A stretch of DNA of 64,000 bases from Ochrobactrum sp. RH2CCR150 (GTDB lineage Bacteria; Pseudomonadota; Alphaproteobacteria; Rhizobiales; Rhizobiaceae), in the NCBI GenBank assembly GCA_014138095.1, contig JACGXE010000007.1, positions 176,375-240,374 on the forward strand, given 5' to 3'. Under the pieces are notes generated by a model, which did no database searches, was not told the origin of the DNA, and saw only the letters and a list, made by a program, of their open reading frames with translations. This document shows positions 17,239 to 26,031 of this stretch, one piece after another. The first letter of the stretch is position 1. Each line of letters starts with the position of its first letter. The translations under genes and the position numbers were made by a program.

Positions 17239-18039
17239 GTGTTTCCGCTGGATGCCAACGGACTGTCAGAGATAATCCGGTCCATCGGAACGGACGGGCT
17301 CGGCCAGAGACTCGACCAGACCATCAGTGGCCGGGTGCAATTCGACATGAGCTGCATTTTCCTGTTCAGCTTCAATAACACCCCGCTTTTCCTCCATGAC
17401 GGCTATTGCAGTTCCGTACCGCGCAAGACGCTGGAAACCTATTTGCGGGGCGGTTATCTGCTTGATCCGTTCTATGTGGCGTCGATCAACGAACACACAT
17501 CTGGCGTTTGGAGAATGGGCGACCTTGCCCCCGACAGCTTCTTTACATCGGAGTTTGTCATCGCAAAGGATATCCATCCCTGCGTTTCATCCGAAGCCGG
17601 CGCGCTTGTGGAGGAGATAGGCATTATCGTGCCGTTGCGACATCGAACGGCAGGTGTCTATTCGCTGATGCGCAACCACGGAAGCGTTCCCTTTACGAGG
17701 TCTGAACTGGATAATTTAAGACAGATTGAGCCGGTTATCGCTGCCTCTATCTCAACCCATTGCCGCAACAATGCGAGCTATATCAATCATGAATATACAA
17801 AAGAGGACATCGAGGAGACATTTCTTGGTGCATTCCATGGGCAGCTCACGCCCGCGCAGCAATCAATCACAAAGTTGATCCTGCGCGGCCATAGCAATAT
17901 CTCGATTTCACGCCATATGAATATTTCAGAGGGGACCGCAAAGATTCATCGCCACAATATTTACAAACGGCTATCCATATCGAGCCAGTCGGAGCTTTTC
18001 CAACTCTTCATCACTCACCTGACCAAAACGGAGAGATGA
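17239..18039 (+). CDS. LuxR-family HTH regulator
   Basis: The GTG at 17239 follows a strong GGGAGGAG site and gives 266 residues; an ATG at 17200 would add 13. The first 190 residues form a sensor-like alpha/beta domain without recognisable receiver or autoinducer-binding signatures (DMSCIFLFSFNN, LLDPFYVASI, GIIVPLRHRTAGVYSL). The last 65 form a LuxR HTH (LTPAQQSITKLILRGHSNISISRHMNISEGTAKIHRHNIYKRL). It is divergent from the SDR/lactone oxidase pair and is their probable regulator. The ligand is unknown. Confidence 0.9.
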   Translation: MFPLDANGLSEIIRSIGTDGLGQRLDQTISGRVQFDMSCIFLFSFNNTPLFLHDGYCSSVPRKTLETYLRGGYLLDPFYVASINEHTSGVWRMGDLAPDSFFTSEFVIAKDIHPCVSSEAGALVEEIGIIVPLRHRTAGVYSLMRNHGSVPFTRSELDNLRQIEPVIAASISTHCRNNASYINHEYTKEDIEETFLGAFHGQLTPAQQSITKLILRGHSNISISRHMNISEGTAKIHRHNIYKRLSISSQSELFQLFITHLTKTER

Positions 18040-18047
18040 GGTGCTCA

Positions 18048-18536
18048 TCAAGTCGTTTTAGTCCTGTTACGTCTCCAAAGATAAATCATCTGAGCGGTCA
18101 AGCCGACAATAAGGAGCACAAGCAGACTGGCCTGCGCACCCAGAAGAAGTGGAGAGTGGAGGTCCGTCACCAGAGGATGTCCATCAGGGACACGGCGAAG
18201 AATCTCGCTGACCGTCGGCACCATGAGCAGGAACACCGTCAGGCTTAGAAGAATAGTCTCCAGATATTTTCCAGCACGCCCCAAAATCGCGATGTGACCG
18301 ACGACATATCCCGCGCATAACAGAACCAATGTCGCCGCACCAACGCCACTGCTGATTGGTTGTTTTGCGACGAGAAATACAGTGCTGGCCCCAACCAGCA
18401 TTGAAATGAAATAGAGGATCCCCGGCGTTGAGCGCGGCACGATCCGCCCGTGTCGGGCGAGCATATAAAAAGCCAGAGGGATCGCAGGCAAACTACCAAG
18501 GGTGTGAACCCATCCAAGCGAGGAAATACCAAACAT
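18048..18536 (-). CDS. Small integral membrane protein, unknown function
   Basis: This 162-residue protein is mostly hydrophobic with about five membrane helices (for example GILYFISMLVGASTVFLVA, ATLVLLCAGYVVGHIAIL, LLVLLIVGLTAQMIYLW) and a basic C-terminal tail WRRNRTKTT. AAGGAG precedes the ATG. I do not recognise the family. A perfect TACCTACTAGTAGGTA operator lies 54 bases before its start, and the same operator precedes the adjacent tetR gene, so it is very likely a TetR target. Confidence 0.85.
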   Translation of the reverse strand: MFGISSLGWVHTLGSLPAIPLAFYMLARHGRIVPRSTPGILYFISMLVGASTVFLVAKQPISSGVGAATLVLLCAGYVVGHIAILGRAGKYLETILLSLTVFLLMVPTVSEILRRVPDGHPLVTDLHSPLLLGAQASLLVLLIVGLTAQMIYLWRRNRTKTT

Positions 18537-18589
18537 TTCAAGCTCCTTTTCGCGGATCGAGAGCGATTTTTGATCATCACATTCATTTT

Positions 18590-18605
18590 TACCTACTAGT
18601 AGGTA
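18590..18605. promoter_or_regulatory. TetR operator, copy 1 (membrane-protein promoter)
   Basis: TACCTACTAGTAGGTA is a perfect 16-base palindrome 54 bases upstream of the membrane-protein ATG. It is identical to the copy at 19276-19291. Confidence 0.85.
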
Positions 18606-18683
18606 GTTATTAATGCCGCACAGTTTTTAAACTGCCATCATACGAATAGAACCGGCCTGCTGTCTGCATTCAGTCGCCGGAGG

Positions 18684-19265
18684 TCACTCCGCTGACAATC
18701 GCCTCAACAACGGCTCAGTCACCAGTGGGAACATATCCGGATCACCATATGCTCTTGCCGATAGCATAGCCCCATGAACCGTCGCCATAAATGCTTCAGC
18801 CTCGATATGCGGGGCTTCGTTCAAGCGAACCCGACCCTCTAGCGCGCCCCGTTCGAGCACAGAGGTAAGCCATGACGAGAGCATTTTGAAATAGGCCCGG
18901 ACCTCTGGAACAATCTCGGCAGGAAGGACCGGCAACTCACTGGCAAGCAAAGCACAGACGCAAAAAGATGCGCTGGCATCCTTGATACAGGCAGCCCAAT
19001 AGTGCGTGTAGGCGCGCAGCTGCTCAAGCCGGTCAGAAATGCTGCGTTCAAGATTGGCAAAGCCCGCTTCCGTATCCTCGTGATGGCGGGCAATCAGCGC
19101 CTTCACCAAATCCACCTTACTTGGAAAATGGTGATGGATACTGGCCTTACGGATGCCGACAACGGTGGCGATATCGGCATAGCTGAAGCCATTATATCCA
19201 CCCGCAATGACCAGAGATCGCGCGCAGTTCAGAATGTCTTCAGAGGTGGTCGTCAAATTGCTCAT
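18684..19265 (-). CDS. TetR-family transcriptional repressor
   Basis: This 193-residue protein has the TetR N-terminal HTH (TTSEDILNCARSLVIAGGYNGFSYADIA, VGIRKASIHHHFPSK). The C-terminal ligand domain has Cys98 and Cys100 in SFCVCALLASELPVLPAEI, a segment seen in AcuR/NemR-type sensors of electrophiles. Reaction of these Cys residues with aldehydes or quinones is possible but unproven. Identical palindromic operators lie before this gene and before the next gene, so it should repress itself and the membrane protein. Confidence 0.92.
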   Translation of the reverse strand: MSNLTTTSEDILNCARSLVIAGGYNGFSYADIATVVGIRKASIHHHFPSKVDLVKALIARHHEDTEAGFANLERSISDRLEQLRAYTHYWAACIKDASASFCVCALLASELPVLPAEIVPEVRAYFKMLSSWLTSVLERGALEGRVRLNEAPHIEAEAFMATVHGAMLSARAYGDPDMFPLVTEPLLRRLSAE

Positions 19266-19275
19266 ACGTAGTATT

Positions 19276-19291
19276 TACCTACTAGTAGGTA
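19276..19291. promoter_or_regulatory. TetR operator, copy 2 (tetR promoter)
   Basis: TACCTACTAGTAGGTA is a perfect palindrome 10 bases upstream of the tetR ATG and identical to 18590-18605. Its position allows autorepression. Confidence 0.85.
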
Positions 19292-19397
19292 GAATGTCAA
19301 TGCGCATTCGAGGAAAGACAAAATCATTCCTGAAGGACAGTAGATCGGGCGCGACCAGAGCCATACACGCTCCTATTGAAGGCCGCGCCCTGAATTA

Positions 19398-20201
19398 TCA
19401 CTGGATCAGGCGACCACCATCGATGACGAGGTCCGCTCCGTGGATCATACGTGCATCGCTTGAGCCTAGAAAGGCAATCGCGGCTGCGACGTCACACGGT
19501 TCGACGATGCGGCCCGATGGGTTCATTCTCGAAAAAGCTTCGCGCGCAGCCTCTTCAGTTCCGAACTGACCAGCCGCCTTTGCCGCCACCAGTGGCGTCC
19601 AGACATAACCCGGATGCACCACGTTGATGCGCACATCATGCCCATTACGCGCCGCCGAAAGTGCAGCATGTTTCGTCAGCGAACGCACCGCCCCTTTCGA
19701 AACGCCATAAGTGCCGTTATCCGCAGACCCGGTATAGGCGGCCAGTGAACCGAGATTGACGATTGCCGCCCCTGCTCCCGGGTTCATCACTTTCAAAGCG
19801 GCCTGAGTACCAAGCAGAACGCCGTCCAGATTGACCTTCAGCACGCGATGAAACTCGGCCAGCGGAATATCGGTAATGGGCTGAGGCACTGGCGTTATCA
19901 CGCCTGCATTGTTGACGAGCAGGTGTAAAGCACCGCTTGCGGTGAGGATCACATCGATCACCTCTTCCCAGCTTTCCGCCGAACTGACATCAAGGGCAAG
20001 CACCTTCGGATGAGTCACGCCCACGTAAGCTTCGGCGATTCGACCGCCATCATCGACGGTCAGATCGGCCAGATAGACGGTTGCGCCCTCTTCGGTCAGC
20101 CGCCGACCAATAGCCAATCCCATGGCGCCAAGCCCACCGGTAATCAAAGCCACCCTGCCGTGGTAGCGCGCGAGTTCTGTCGTCTTTGACACTTGCTTCA
20201 T
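19398..20201 (-). CDS. Short-chain dehydrogenase/reductase in the Liv operon
   Basis: This 267-residue SDR starts MKQVSKTTELARYHGRVALITGG. It has TGGLGAMG near residue 22, Asp ending strand 2 (LADLT), NNAG near 98, Ser in NLGSLAAYTG near 145, and YGVSK near 160. The ATG at 20201 has AAGG directly before it. A GTG at 20225 is possible but sits against a hairpin. It lies downstream of the five Liv genes in the same direction and could oxidise an intermediate of the compound they import, for example an aromatic dihydrodiol or alcohol (inference). Confidence 0.9.
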   Translation of the reverse strand: MKQVSKTTELARYHGRVALITGGLGAMGLAIGRRLTEEGATVYLADLTVDDGGRIAEAYVGVTHPKVLALDVSSAESWEEVIDVILTASGALHLLVNNAGVITPVPQPITDIPLAEFHRVLKVNLDGVLLGTQAALKVMNPGAGAAIVNLGSLAAYTGSADNGTYGVSKGAVRSLTKHAALSAARNGHDVRINVVHPGYVWTPLVAAKAAGQFGTEEAAREAFSRMNPSGRIVEPCDVAAAIAFLGSSDARMIHGADLVIDGGRLIQ

Positions 20202-20225
20202 CCTTGAACATGAGAAATCTTTCAC

Positions 20226-20246
20226 GGGGCGCGTGTTTTGCGCCCC
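20226..20246 (-). other. Intercistronic stem-loop
   Basis: GGGGCGC and GCGCCCC form a perfect 7-base stem around a 7-base loop, between the last Liv gene and the SDR gene. No T run follows on the minus strand. It may stabilise or process the transcript. Confidence 0.5.
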
Positions 20247-20282
20247 ATGTTGACGTGCCTGTTAGCTGGCAGGTCGGATAGG

Positions 20283-21017
20283 TTACGATGCGTGGCCGAG
20301 ATAGATTTCCCGAATGACAGGACTGGAAGCGATTTCCTCCGCGCTGCCCGTATGCACCACACGTCCGGTATCCATCACGCACGCCGTATCGGCATGGCGC
20401 AGCGCCTTTTCAACCAACTGCTCCACCAGAATGATCGCCGCGCCCTCTTTTGCGAGCTGCGCCGCAACATCCAGAATTCGATCCACGACGATAGGCGCCA
20501 AACCACCGGACGGCTCGTCCAGAACAAGCAGGCGCGGCTCGGCAAGAATGCCCTGACCAACCGCCAGGATCTGCTGCTGTCCGCCGGAAAGCGAGGACGC
20601 TGGATCATTCTTCTTGGCAGCCAATTCAGGGAAAAACTGATTGATGCGCTCGTAATCAGGCTTTTTACCGCGCTTTTTTCCCGGATAAGCGGCAACCTCC
20701 AGATTGTCCTGCACTGTCAGTGAAGGGAAAATACGGTGACCCTCCAATACTTGAACCAGTCCCAACTCGACGATCTTTTCGGGGCTAGCGCTGGTGATAT
20801 CCTCGCCGCCAAAGCGGACCTGACCGCTGCGTTTGCCAATCAAACCGGAGACCGCGTGAAGCATGGTGCTTTTTCCCGCTCCATTGCGACCGAGGATGGC
20901 ATGGAACTCACCGGCATGCACTTTGAGAGATGCGCCGATGACGACCGGCGCCTTTCCATAGGCGACGCTCAGATCTATGATTTCGAGCAACGGCGTGCCG
21001 TTCTGCGTCATTGCCAT
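20283..21017 (-). CDS. Branched-chain-type ABC transporter ATPase, LivF-like
   Basis: This 244-residue ATPase has Walker A GRNGAGKST near residue 42, Q-loop VQVLEGHRIFPSLTVQDNL near 90, signature LSGGQQQILAVGQGIL near 140, and Walker B LLVLDEPSGGLAPI near 160, all in the LivF form. The start at 21017 has GGGGAG upstream and follows the livG-like stop by 4 bases. It is the last transporter gene of the Liv cluster; context points to an aromatic or carboxylic acid rather than an amino acid. Confidence 0.93.
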   Translation of the reverse strand: MAMTQNGTPLLEIIDLSVAYGKAPVVIGASLKVHAGEFHAILGRNGAGKSTMLHAVSGLIGKRSGQVRFGGEDITSASPEKIVELGLVQVLEGHRIFPSLTVQDNLEVAAYPGKKRGKKPDYERINQFFPELAAKKNDPASSLSGGQQQILAVGQGILAEPRLLVLDEPSGGLAPIVVDRILDVAAQLAKEGAAIILVEQLVEKALRHADTACVMDTGRVVHTGSAEEIASSPVIREIYLGHAS

Positions 21018-21021
21018 GCTC

Positions 21022-21825
21022 TCAACTCCCCAAATAAACGCGGACGACTTCCGCATCATTACGCACCATGTCCGGAGCGCCCTCTGCCAGAACCGCGCCG
21101 AGGTTCAGGACGGTGACGTGATGGCTCAAGCGAAAGACAAAATCAGTATGATGTTCGACAAGCAGTACACCGATGCCTGCCTGCGCCACTGACTGGATGA
21201 TCTGACCAAGATACTCAATCTCGCGGCCCGTCAGTCCGCCAGCAGGTTCATCGAGAAGCAACAGCTTTGGCCTGATCATCAGTGCGCGAACGATTTCAAG
21301 GAAACGCCGCTCAGCATGTTCGAGATGTTCGCAGCGCCGTTCTGATAGATGCCCGAGGCCCGAAGCATCGAGCAACGCCTGGGCGCGTTCGCGCATCTGA
21401 CGCTCCTCGCGCTTTGGACGCGGCAAATGCAGCGCGGTTTCAACGAAACCCGATTGAACGGCTCCCCAACCGCCAAGCATGACATTGTCGAGCACGCTCA
21501 AGGACGGCAGAAGTCTTGGTTTTTGGAAGGTTCGCGCAATACCGGCGCGGGCACGGGCGCGCACGTCAAGACGGCTGATATTGTCGCCGCCGAGTACCGC
21601 GGCACCCTCATCAATCATGTAATAGCCGCTGATAAGATTGAGCATGGTGGTCTTGCCCGATCCGTTGGGGCCGATCAGCCCATGAATCTGGCCAGCCTGA
21701 ATGGACAGCGACACATTGTTGACGGCCTTCACCCCACCAAAGCTTCTGGAGACATTACGCGCTTCCAGCATATCCGGACTGGAAGCCCCAACGCTCTTTC
21801 TCATTGCAGGATCGATCATGTTCAT
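21022..21825 (-). CDS. Branched-chain-type ABC transporter ATPase, LivG-like
   Basis: This 267-residue ATPase has Walker A GPNGSGKTT near residue 52, the LivG-type FQKPRLLPSLSVLDNVMLG near 100, a signature region reading LEHAERRFLEIVRALM near 165 (LSH-type, usual for LivG), and Walker B LLLLDEPAGGL near 185. It pairs with the LivF-like protein. AGGAGAAA precedes the ATG. The gene directly follows the LivM-like permease. Confidence 0.93.
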   Translation of the reverse strand: MNMIDPAMRKSVGASSPDMLEARNVSRSFGGVKAVNNVSLSIQAGQIHGLIGPNGSGKTTMLNLISGYYMIDEGAAVLGGDNISRLDVRARARAGIARTFQKPRLLPSLSVLDNVMLGGWGAVQSGFVETALHLPRPKREERQMRERAQALLDASGLGHLSERRCEHLEHAERRFLEIVRALMIRPKLLLLDEPAGGLTGREIEYLGQIIQSVAQAGIGVLLVEHHTDFVFRLSHHVTVLNLGAVLAEGAPDMVRNDAEVVRVYLGS

Positions 21826-21826
21826 A

Positions 21827-22840
21827 TCAGGCTTTCTCCTGCAAAAGGGCCGTCAATGCAGGCATGTTGGGCTGTTGCGCGCCGCGCTGATCGTCTGCTG
21901 TGCTCTTTCCGAAGATGTTGCCAAGATGATCCTTGGCCCAAACGCCCAAGCCCTGCGGTATCGCCAGCACGACAGCAAGCAGAATGCCGCCGTAGAAGAA
22001 TGCGGTATAGCGCTGCATCGAAGCGAACACATCGGGGATCACTGCCAACAACAGAGTGCCAACCATTGGACCGATGATCGATCCGCGTCCGCCAATGATG
22101 ATCGCCGTGAAGAACATTAACGAGACATCGAAGTTGAAGGCTTCGGGTGTGATGTGGCTTTGAGCCCGAGCGAAAAGTCCGCCTGCAACGCCCGCACAAA
22201 AGCCGGAGAAGAGGAACACCGTGAGCTTTGTCCGGAAGATCGATACCGCAACACTCTGCGCCGCCACTTCGCTATCGCGAATGGAAATCATCGCGCGGCC
22301 CCACATGCTGCGTGCCAGATTCCAGGTCATGGCCGTTACCACTGTGGCGATGCCAAGTGCCAGCCAATATTCCCCAATCGTCCGTTTGAAGGGAGCTGGA
22401 AAGGCTGGAACCGCAAGCCCCACGGTGCCACCGGTAAGACCGGAGAAGCCGAGCGCCAGTTCCACCATGATAAGCGCAAAGGCAATCGTGGCGAGCGCGA
22501 AATAGAAGCCCGGAAGTCTCAGCGATGGCAGGCAAAGAAGCCCCGCAGCAAGCGCCGTAACACCACCGGAAGCAATCAGCGCCGCATAGGGGTGGAGCCC
22601 CAGCTTGCCGGCGAGAATTGCGAATGCATAACCGCCAATCGACAGAAGACCGACATGGCCAATGGACATCAGTCCGACATAACCCACAAGCAGGTTCAGA
22701 CCGGCCACGATGATCCAGTAGATCAGCACCATTTCTCCGATCCGGAGCAGATAGCGATCACTGGTGAGAAAGGGGAAGGCAACGGCAAGGCCGATACCAA
22801 TGAGGGCAAAGAGAAGGCCCTGATGCGATTTCACGTTCAT
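21827..22840 (-). CDS. Branched-chain-type ABC transporter permease, LivM-like
   Basis: From the ATG at 22840 the protein has 337 residues and 8-10 membrane segments, with LivM landmarks NLLVGYVGLMSIGHVGLLSIGGYAFAI near residue 45, GRAMISIRDSEVAAQSVAVS near 195 (ATPase-contact loop), and GGRGSIIGPMVG near 260. The ATG overlaps the LivH-like stop (ATGA). The frame is open for another 175 codons upstream, but that part lies inside the LivH-like gene and is not used. Confidence 0.93.
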   Translation of the reverse strand: MNVKSHQGLLFALIGIGLAVAFPFLTSDRYLLRIGEMVLIYWIIVAGLNLLVGYVGLMSIGHVGLLSIGGYAFAILAGKLGLHPYAALIASGGVTALAAGLLCLPSLRLPGFYFALATIAFALIMVELALGFSGLTGGTVGLAVPAFPAPFKRTIGEYWLALGIATVVTAMTWNLARSMWGRAMISIRDSEVAAQSVAVSIFRTKLTVFLFSGFCAGVAGGLFARAQSHITPEAFNFDVSLMFFTAIIIGGRGSIIGPMVGTLLLAVIPDVFASMQRYTAFFYGGILLAVVLAIPQGLGVWAKDHLGNIFGKSTADDQRGAQQPNMPALTALLQEKA

Positions 22841-23694
22841 ACCTGGCGTACCCGCTTCTTGCCGAACAATCCCGAAGGGATGAAGGTCAGGAGGATGACA
22901 AGCGTCCCGACGGCGATGGTTTGCTGGAACTCCGAGCCGAAGACATAAGCGACGCAGGTGGTGACCACGCCGAAGATGATGCCGCCTGCCACCGCGCCGA
23001 TGTTGGAGCCGATACCGCCAATCGCAAGTGCAATGAAGCCATTCAGCGTCAGCGACAATCCAAGTGCGAAATAAGCGTAAGTGAGCTGCCCCGTCATGAA
23101 CCCGGCCAGAGCGCCGAGCGCACCCGCAATGGCATAGGAAAGCGAGCGCATGCGGATCGCCGAAATGCCACGGGCGCTGACAGCAAATGTATCGTCGGAA
23201 AGCGCCACGAAGATTTTGCCGATAGTCGTCTTGCGATAGAAAAGCGCAAGCCCGCCCGCCATGACGAAGGCCGTCACAATCGGCAACCAGTATTTCTGGT
23301 CCAGTACGCCTGCATAGTCTTGTGGAATGAGCCGAGGGAACGGTCTCGGCTCGGTTCCCCACCAAAGCGCCATGCCTTGCTGGACAATGGTTGCAACGGC
23401 AAGCGTCGAGAGAATCCAGAGATGATCATCACCTCCATTCATCGTGCGACGAATGGCAACCAGTTCTGTCAGCCAGCCAAAGATCAGGCCGACAAGCAGA
23501 ACCAGTGGTAGTGAAGCCCAGATCGGCCAACCAAGATCGCCCAACGTCCAGGCGCCGACAATGCCGCCAACCATGGCGAACTGTCCGGCACCCATGCTCA
23601 GCACCTTCGAGGTCGAGTACATCACGTTGTAGCTTAGCGCCACCGTGGCGTAGAGGCATCCCAGAGCAAGCCCCGAGATCAGAACGAGAAACAT
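22837..23694 (-). CDS. Branched-chain-type ABC transporter permease, LivH-like
   Basis: This 285-residue permease has about eight membrane segments and the LivH landmarks GLALGCLYATVALSYNVMYSTSKVLSMGAGQFAM at the N-terminus, ALSDDTFAVSARGISAIRMRSLSYAIAG near 155, and LNGFIALAIGGIGSNIGAVAGG near 220. AGAGGA precedes the ATG. It forms the membrane channel with the LivM-like protein. Confidence 0.93.
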   Translation of the reverse strand: MFLVLISGLALGCLYATVALSYNVMYSTSKVLSMGAGQFAMVGGIVGAWTLGDLGWPIWASLPLVLLVGLIFGWLTELVAIRRTMNGGDDHLWILSTLAVATIVQQGMALWWGTEPRPFPRLIPQDYAGVLDQKYWLPIVTAFVMAGGLALFYRKTTIGKIFVALSDDTFAVSARGISAIRMRSLSYAIAGALGALAGFMTGQLTYAYFALGLSLTLNGFIALAIGGIGSNIGAVAGGIIFGVVTTCVAYVFGSEFQQTIAVGTLVILLTFIPSGLFGKKRVRQV

Positions 23695-23711
23695 GGTTTA
23701 GTCCTCTTGGT

Positions 23712-23743
23712 GACGGGCTCCGCACAACATGCGGGAGTCCGTC
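23712..23743 (-). other. Hairpin between binding-protein and permease genes
   Basis: On the minus strand GACGGACTCCCGCA pairs with TGCGGAGCCCGTC, one mismatch and one bulged C, around a 5-base loop. It lies between the LivK-like and LivH-like genes, where such hairpins usually stabilise the upstream binding-protein mRNA. Confidence 0.6.
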
Positions 23744-23752
23744 TACAATCGA

Positions 23753-24940
23753 TCAGGCCAGCGTGAAGCCGCCGTTCTGGAACGAAGAAATCGTAAAGAG
23801 CGCATATTCTTCCATCGAAAGTCCTTCACGGCGTCCCGAGCCGAAACCGACTTTACCAAACAGCGTGTCCGTCGTTCCCATGGTTTCGAGCGCCTCGATC
23901 ACAGCATCTGTCTCAACGCTACCGGCTTTTTCGGCGGCTGCGGCCCAGAGCTTGGTGGAAGCGTAGCCAAGAAGTATCCAGGTAATGCCGTTTTTGAGCT
24001 GTGGCCCGACAATCGGTGCCTGCTCGGCAAGCAGTGCTTCAATGCCAGCTGCAAACTTGCCAGCGCCATCCACCGCAAGGTGGCGGAAGCCGACGCCGAC
24101 AGCGCCGTCGAGATATTCCTTCTTCACCAGATCGGTGATCTGGGCGTTCAGCGAAATCGGGGCGCAAATCGCAGGGATGCCCCACTTCTGCTCGCCGCGC
24201 GCCGTCAAAACGCGCGCCATGAAGGATGACGAAGCTGACCACACCAGAAGTACATCTGCACCGCTGTCGCGCGCCTTGATGACATCGTCACCCAGATCAA
24301 CCTTGTTGGCGTCAAGCGTGCCGACACAAACCGGCTCGATGTTGCGTGCCTTCATCTTTTCAAGAGCGAGATCACGGCAGAGCACGCCATAAGACAGATT
24401 GTCGACGAAAAGCGCGATTTTCTGCTTCTTATAGTGGTCGACGGCGAAATTGATACCCGCTTCGATCTGCTGTCCGGCTGATCCGCCAACGCGGAAGATC
24501 GTCGGATAGGCTTCCGGGTCGATCACATGATCGATCAGGGCCGTCGGCATGTTGATTGTGTTGGCTTCCGCAATGAAGTCGCGGATCGGCATCGCTTCGC
24601 CGGACGTGTTCGGCCCAAAGAGCACATTCACCTTTTCCGAGAACAGAAGTTCCTGCACGAAGTTTACAGCCTTGCCCGGATCGGCAACCGTATCGCGAGC
24701 GACAAGCTGCAACGGACGGCCAAGCACACCGCCTTTGCCGTTCAGTTCAGCAATTGCTGCCTTGTGGCCTGCATCCTGCGCCAGCGCACCCGTCGAATAC
24801 GGACCGGAAAGTGCGGCAAACCAGCCGATTTTCAACGGATCACCTGCGGCGGCGCGGGCAGCAGACTGAAAACCCGGCAACAGCCCAGCGGCCATAAGCC
24901 CGGCGCTCGACAGCAACAGGTTGCGACGATTGATCGGCAT
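23753..24940 (-). CDS. Periplasmic binding protein of the Liv-type transporter
   Basis: This 395-residue type I periplasmic-binding-fold protein starts MPINRRNLLLSSAGLMAAG; the RRNLLL and hydrophobic stretch suggest a Tat or Sec signal cut near AARA. The mature part reads LKIGWFAALSGPYSTGALAQ, NGKGGVLGRPLQLVARDTV, and FGPNTSGEAMPI, as in LivK/AmiC-like proteins that often bind aromatic acids in Rhizobiales. GGGAG precedes the ATG. The open frame continues far upstream across the iclR promoter and gene but is not coding there. Confidence 0.93.
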   Translation of the reverse strand: MPINRRNLLLSSAGLMAAGLLPGFQSAARAAAGDPLKIGWFAALSGPYSTGALAQDAGHKAAIAELNGKGGVLGRPLQLVARDTVADPGKAVNFVQELLFSEKVNVLFGPNTSGEAMPIRDFIAEANTINMPTALIDHVIDPEAYPTIFRVGGSAGQQIEAGINFAVDHYKKQKIALFVDNLSYGVLCRDLALEKMKARNIEPVCVGTLDANKVDLGDDVIKARDSGADVLLVWSASSSFMARVLTARGEQKWGIPAICAPISLNAQITDLVKKEYLDGAVGVGFRHLAVDGAGKFAAGIEALLAEQAPIVGPQLKNGITWILLGYASTKLWAAAAEKAGSVETDAVIEALETMGTTDTLFGKVGFGSGRREGLSMEEYALFTISSFQNGGFTLA

Positions 24941-25059
24941 GATTATCTCCCATAAAAACTCTCGGCGGGTTTGGGATATTGAAACTTCAACTTCAACCCA
25001 TTTTCGACTAGAGTTCACCTGTCGAACGCAATCTCCCGCGCCGCCGAGCGTAAGTGCCC

Positions 25060-25890
25060 ATGGAACCGACCAACAAACGAAATTTTGCCCCTGTCCGCGC
25101 TCTGGAGCGCGGTCTGGCCCTGCTTCAAGACCTGTCACTCTACAAAGGCGCGCATCCGCAGCAGATTGCGCGGCGGCTCGACTTGCCGCGTCCGACCGTG
25201 GTTCGGCTTCTGGAAACGCTTGAAGGACTGGGATTCGTCGAACGCAGCCCTTCAGACGGCAGCTGGTATCCGACGCTTTATGTGCGCTCGCTTTCCGACG
25301 GATATAATGATGAGGCGTGGGTGCGCGAATGCGCAGCACCCGAGATCGAACGGCTTGGCAAGCAGATCTTGTGGCCGGTCGACCTGCACACATTACAAAA
25401 CGACATGATGCTGGTGCGAGAGTCCACCCACCGCACCAGCCCCTTTTCAATCCAGCATGGGCTGGTCGGAACGAGATTACCCATTCTTCACACGTCATCC
25501 GGTCGCGCCTATCTGGCATTCTGCCCGGATGAAGAACGAGAGGCCATTCTGGACCGGCTTGCGCAGAATCCGGCCAATCAGGCGGCGCTTGCTGGCGATC
25601 GTCGCCATATCTCACAGCAGATTGCCACCACCCGGCAGCAAGGATATGGTCTGCGTTGTGGCGAACTGATCCGCGCAACCAACAGCCTGTCCGTACCCGT
25701 ACATGCCAAAGGCCGGGTGCAGGCCGTGGTGACCGTCGTCTGGTTTGTATCCGCGCTTCCTGTTGCCGAAGGTATCCGCCGTTTCCTCGAACCTGCGCGA
25801 GAATGCGCAGCGCGCATCGCCCACAAATGCGAAGCCTTTCCCGATATGACAATGCGTTATCAGCGCGAAAGCATAGAAGCTGCGGATTAG
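25060..25890 (+). CDS. IclR-family transcriptional regulator
   Basis: This 276-residue protein has the IclR N-terminal winged HTH (APVRALERGLALLQDLSLYKGAHPQQIARRLDLPRPTVVRLLETLEGLGFV) and C-terminal effector domain (residues 85-255). It resembles MhpR-type regulators of aromatic acid pathways. A GTG two codons upstream is an alternative start. It is divergent from the Liv transporter and lies ahead of the hydrolase and dioxygenase genes, so it most likely controls both. Confidence 0.92.
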   Translation: MEPTNKRNFAPVRALERGLALLQDLSLYKGAHPQQIARRLDLPRPTVVRLLETLEGLGFVERSPSDGSWYPTLYVRSLSDGYNDEAWVRECAAPEIERLGKQILWPVDLHTLQNDMMLVRESTHRTSPFSIQHGLVGTRLPILHTSSGRAYLAFCPDEEREAILDRLAQNPANQAALAGDRRHISQQIATTRQQGYGLRCGELIRATNSLSVPVHAKGRVQAVVTVVWFVSALPVAEGIRRFLEPARECAARIAHKCEAFPDMTMRYQRESIEAAD

Positions 25891-26031
25891 ACACTCCGCC
25901 TGAAGCACGCCGTTCATCTGGTGAACGCAACCCCAATTCGATCTGGCCTTGCTTCGTTGCCCACACCATAAGGCCAACGAATGCGCGACCCCGGTTGGGC
26001 CGCGCTCGACGGATCGAAGGGAGTTACAACG

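Noticed and set aside
19330..19391. GGGCGCG / CGCGCCC inverted repeat after the SDR gene
   Set aside because: The loop is about 30 bases and no T run follows, so it is not called as a terminator.
21827..23365. 512-codon open frame that seems to make a much longer LivM-like protein
   Set aside because: The first 175 codons overlap the LivH-like gene, are rich in His/Arg/Cys and have no family match. The ATGA overlap at 22840 is the natural start.
23753..25969. 738-codon open frame including the LivK-like gene
   Set aside because: The upstream 343 codons are antisense to the IclR gene and its promoter. The signal peptide and GGGAG fix the start at 24940.
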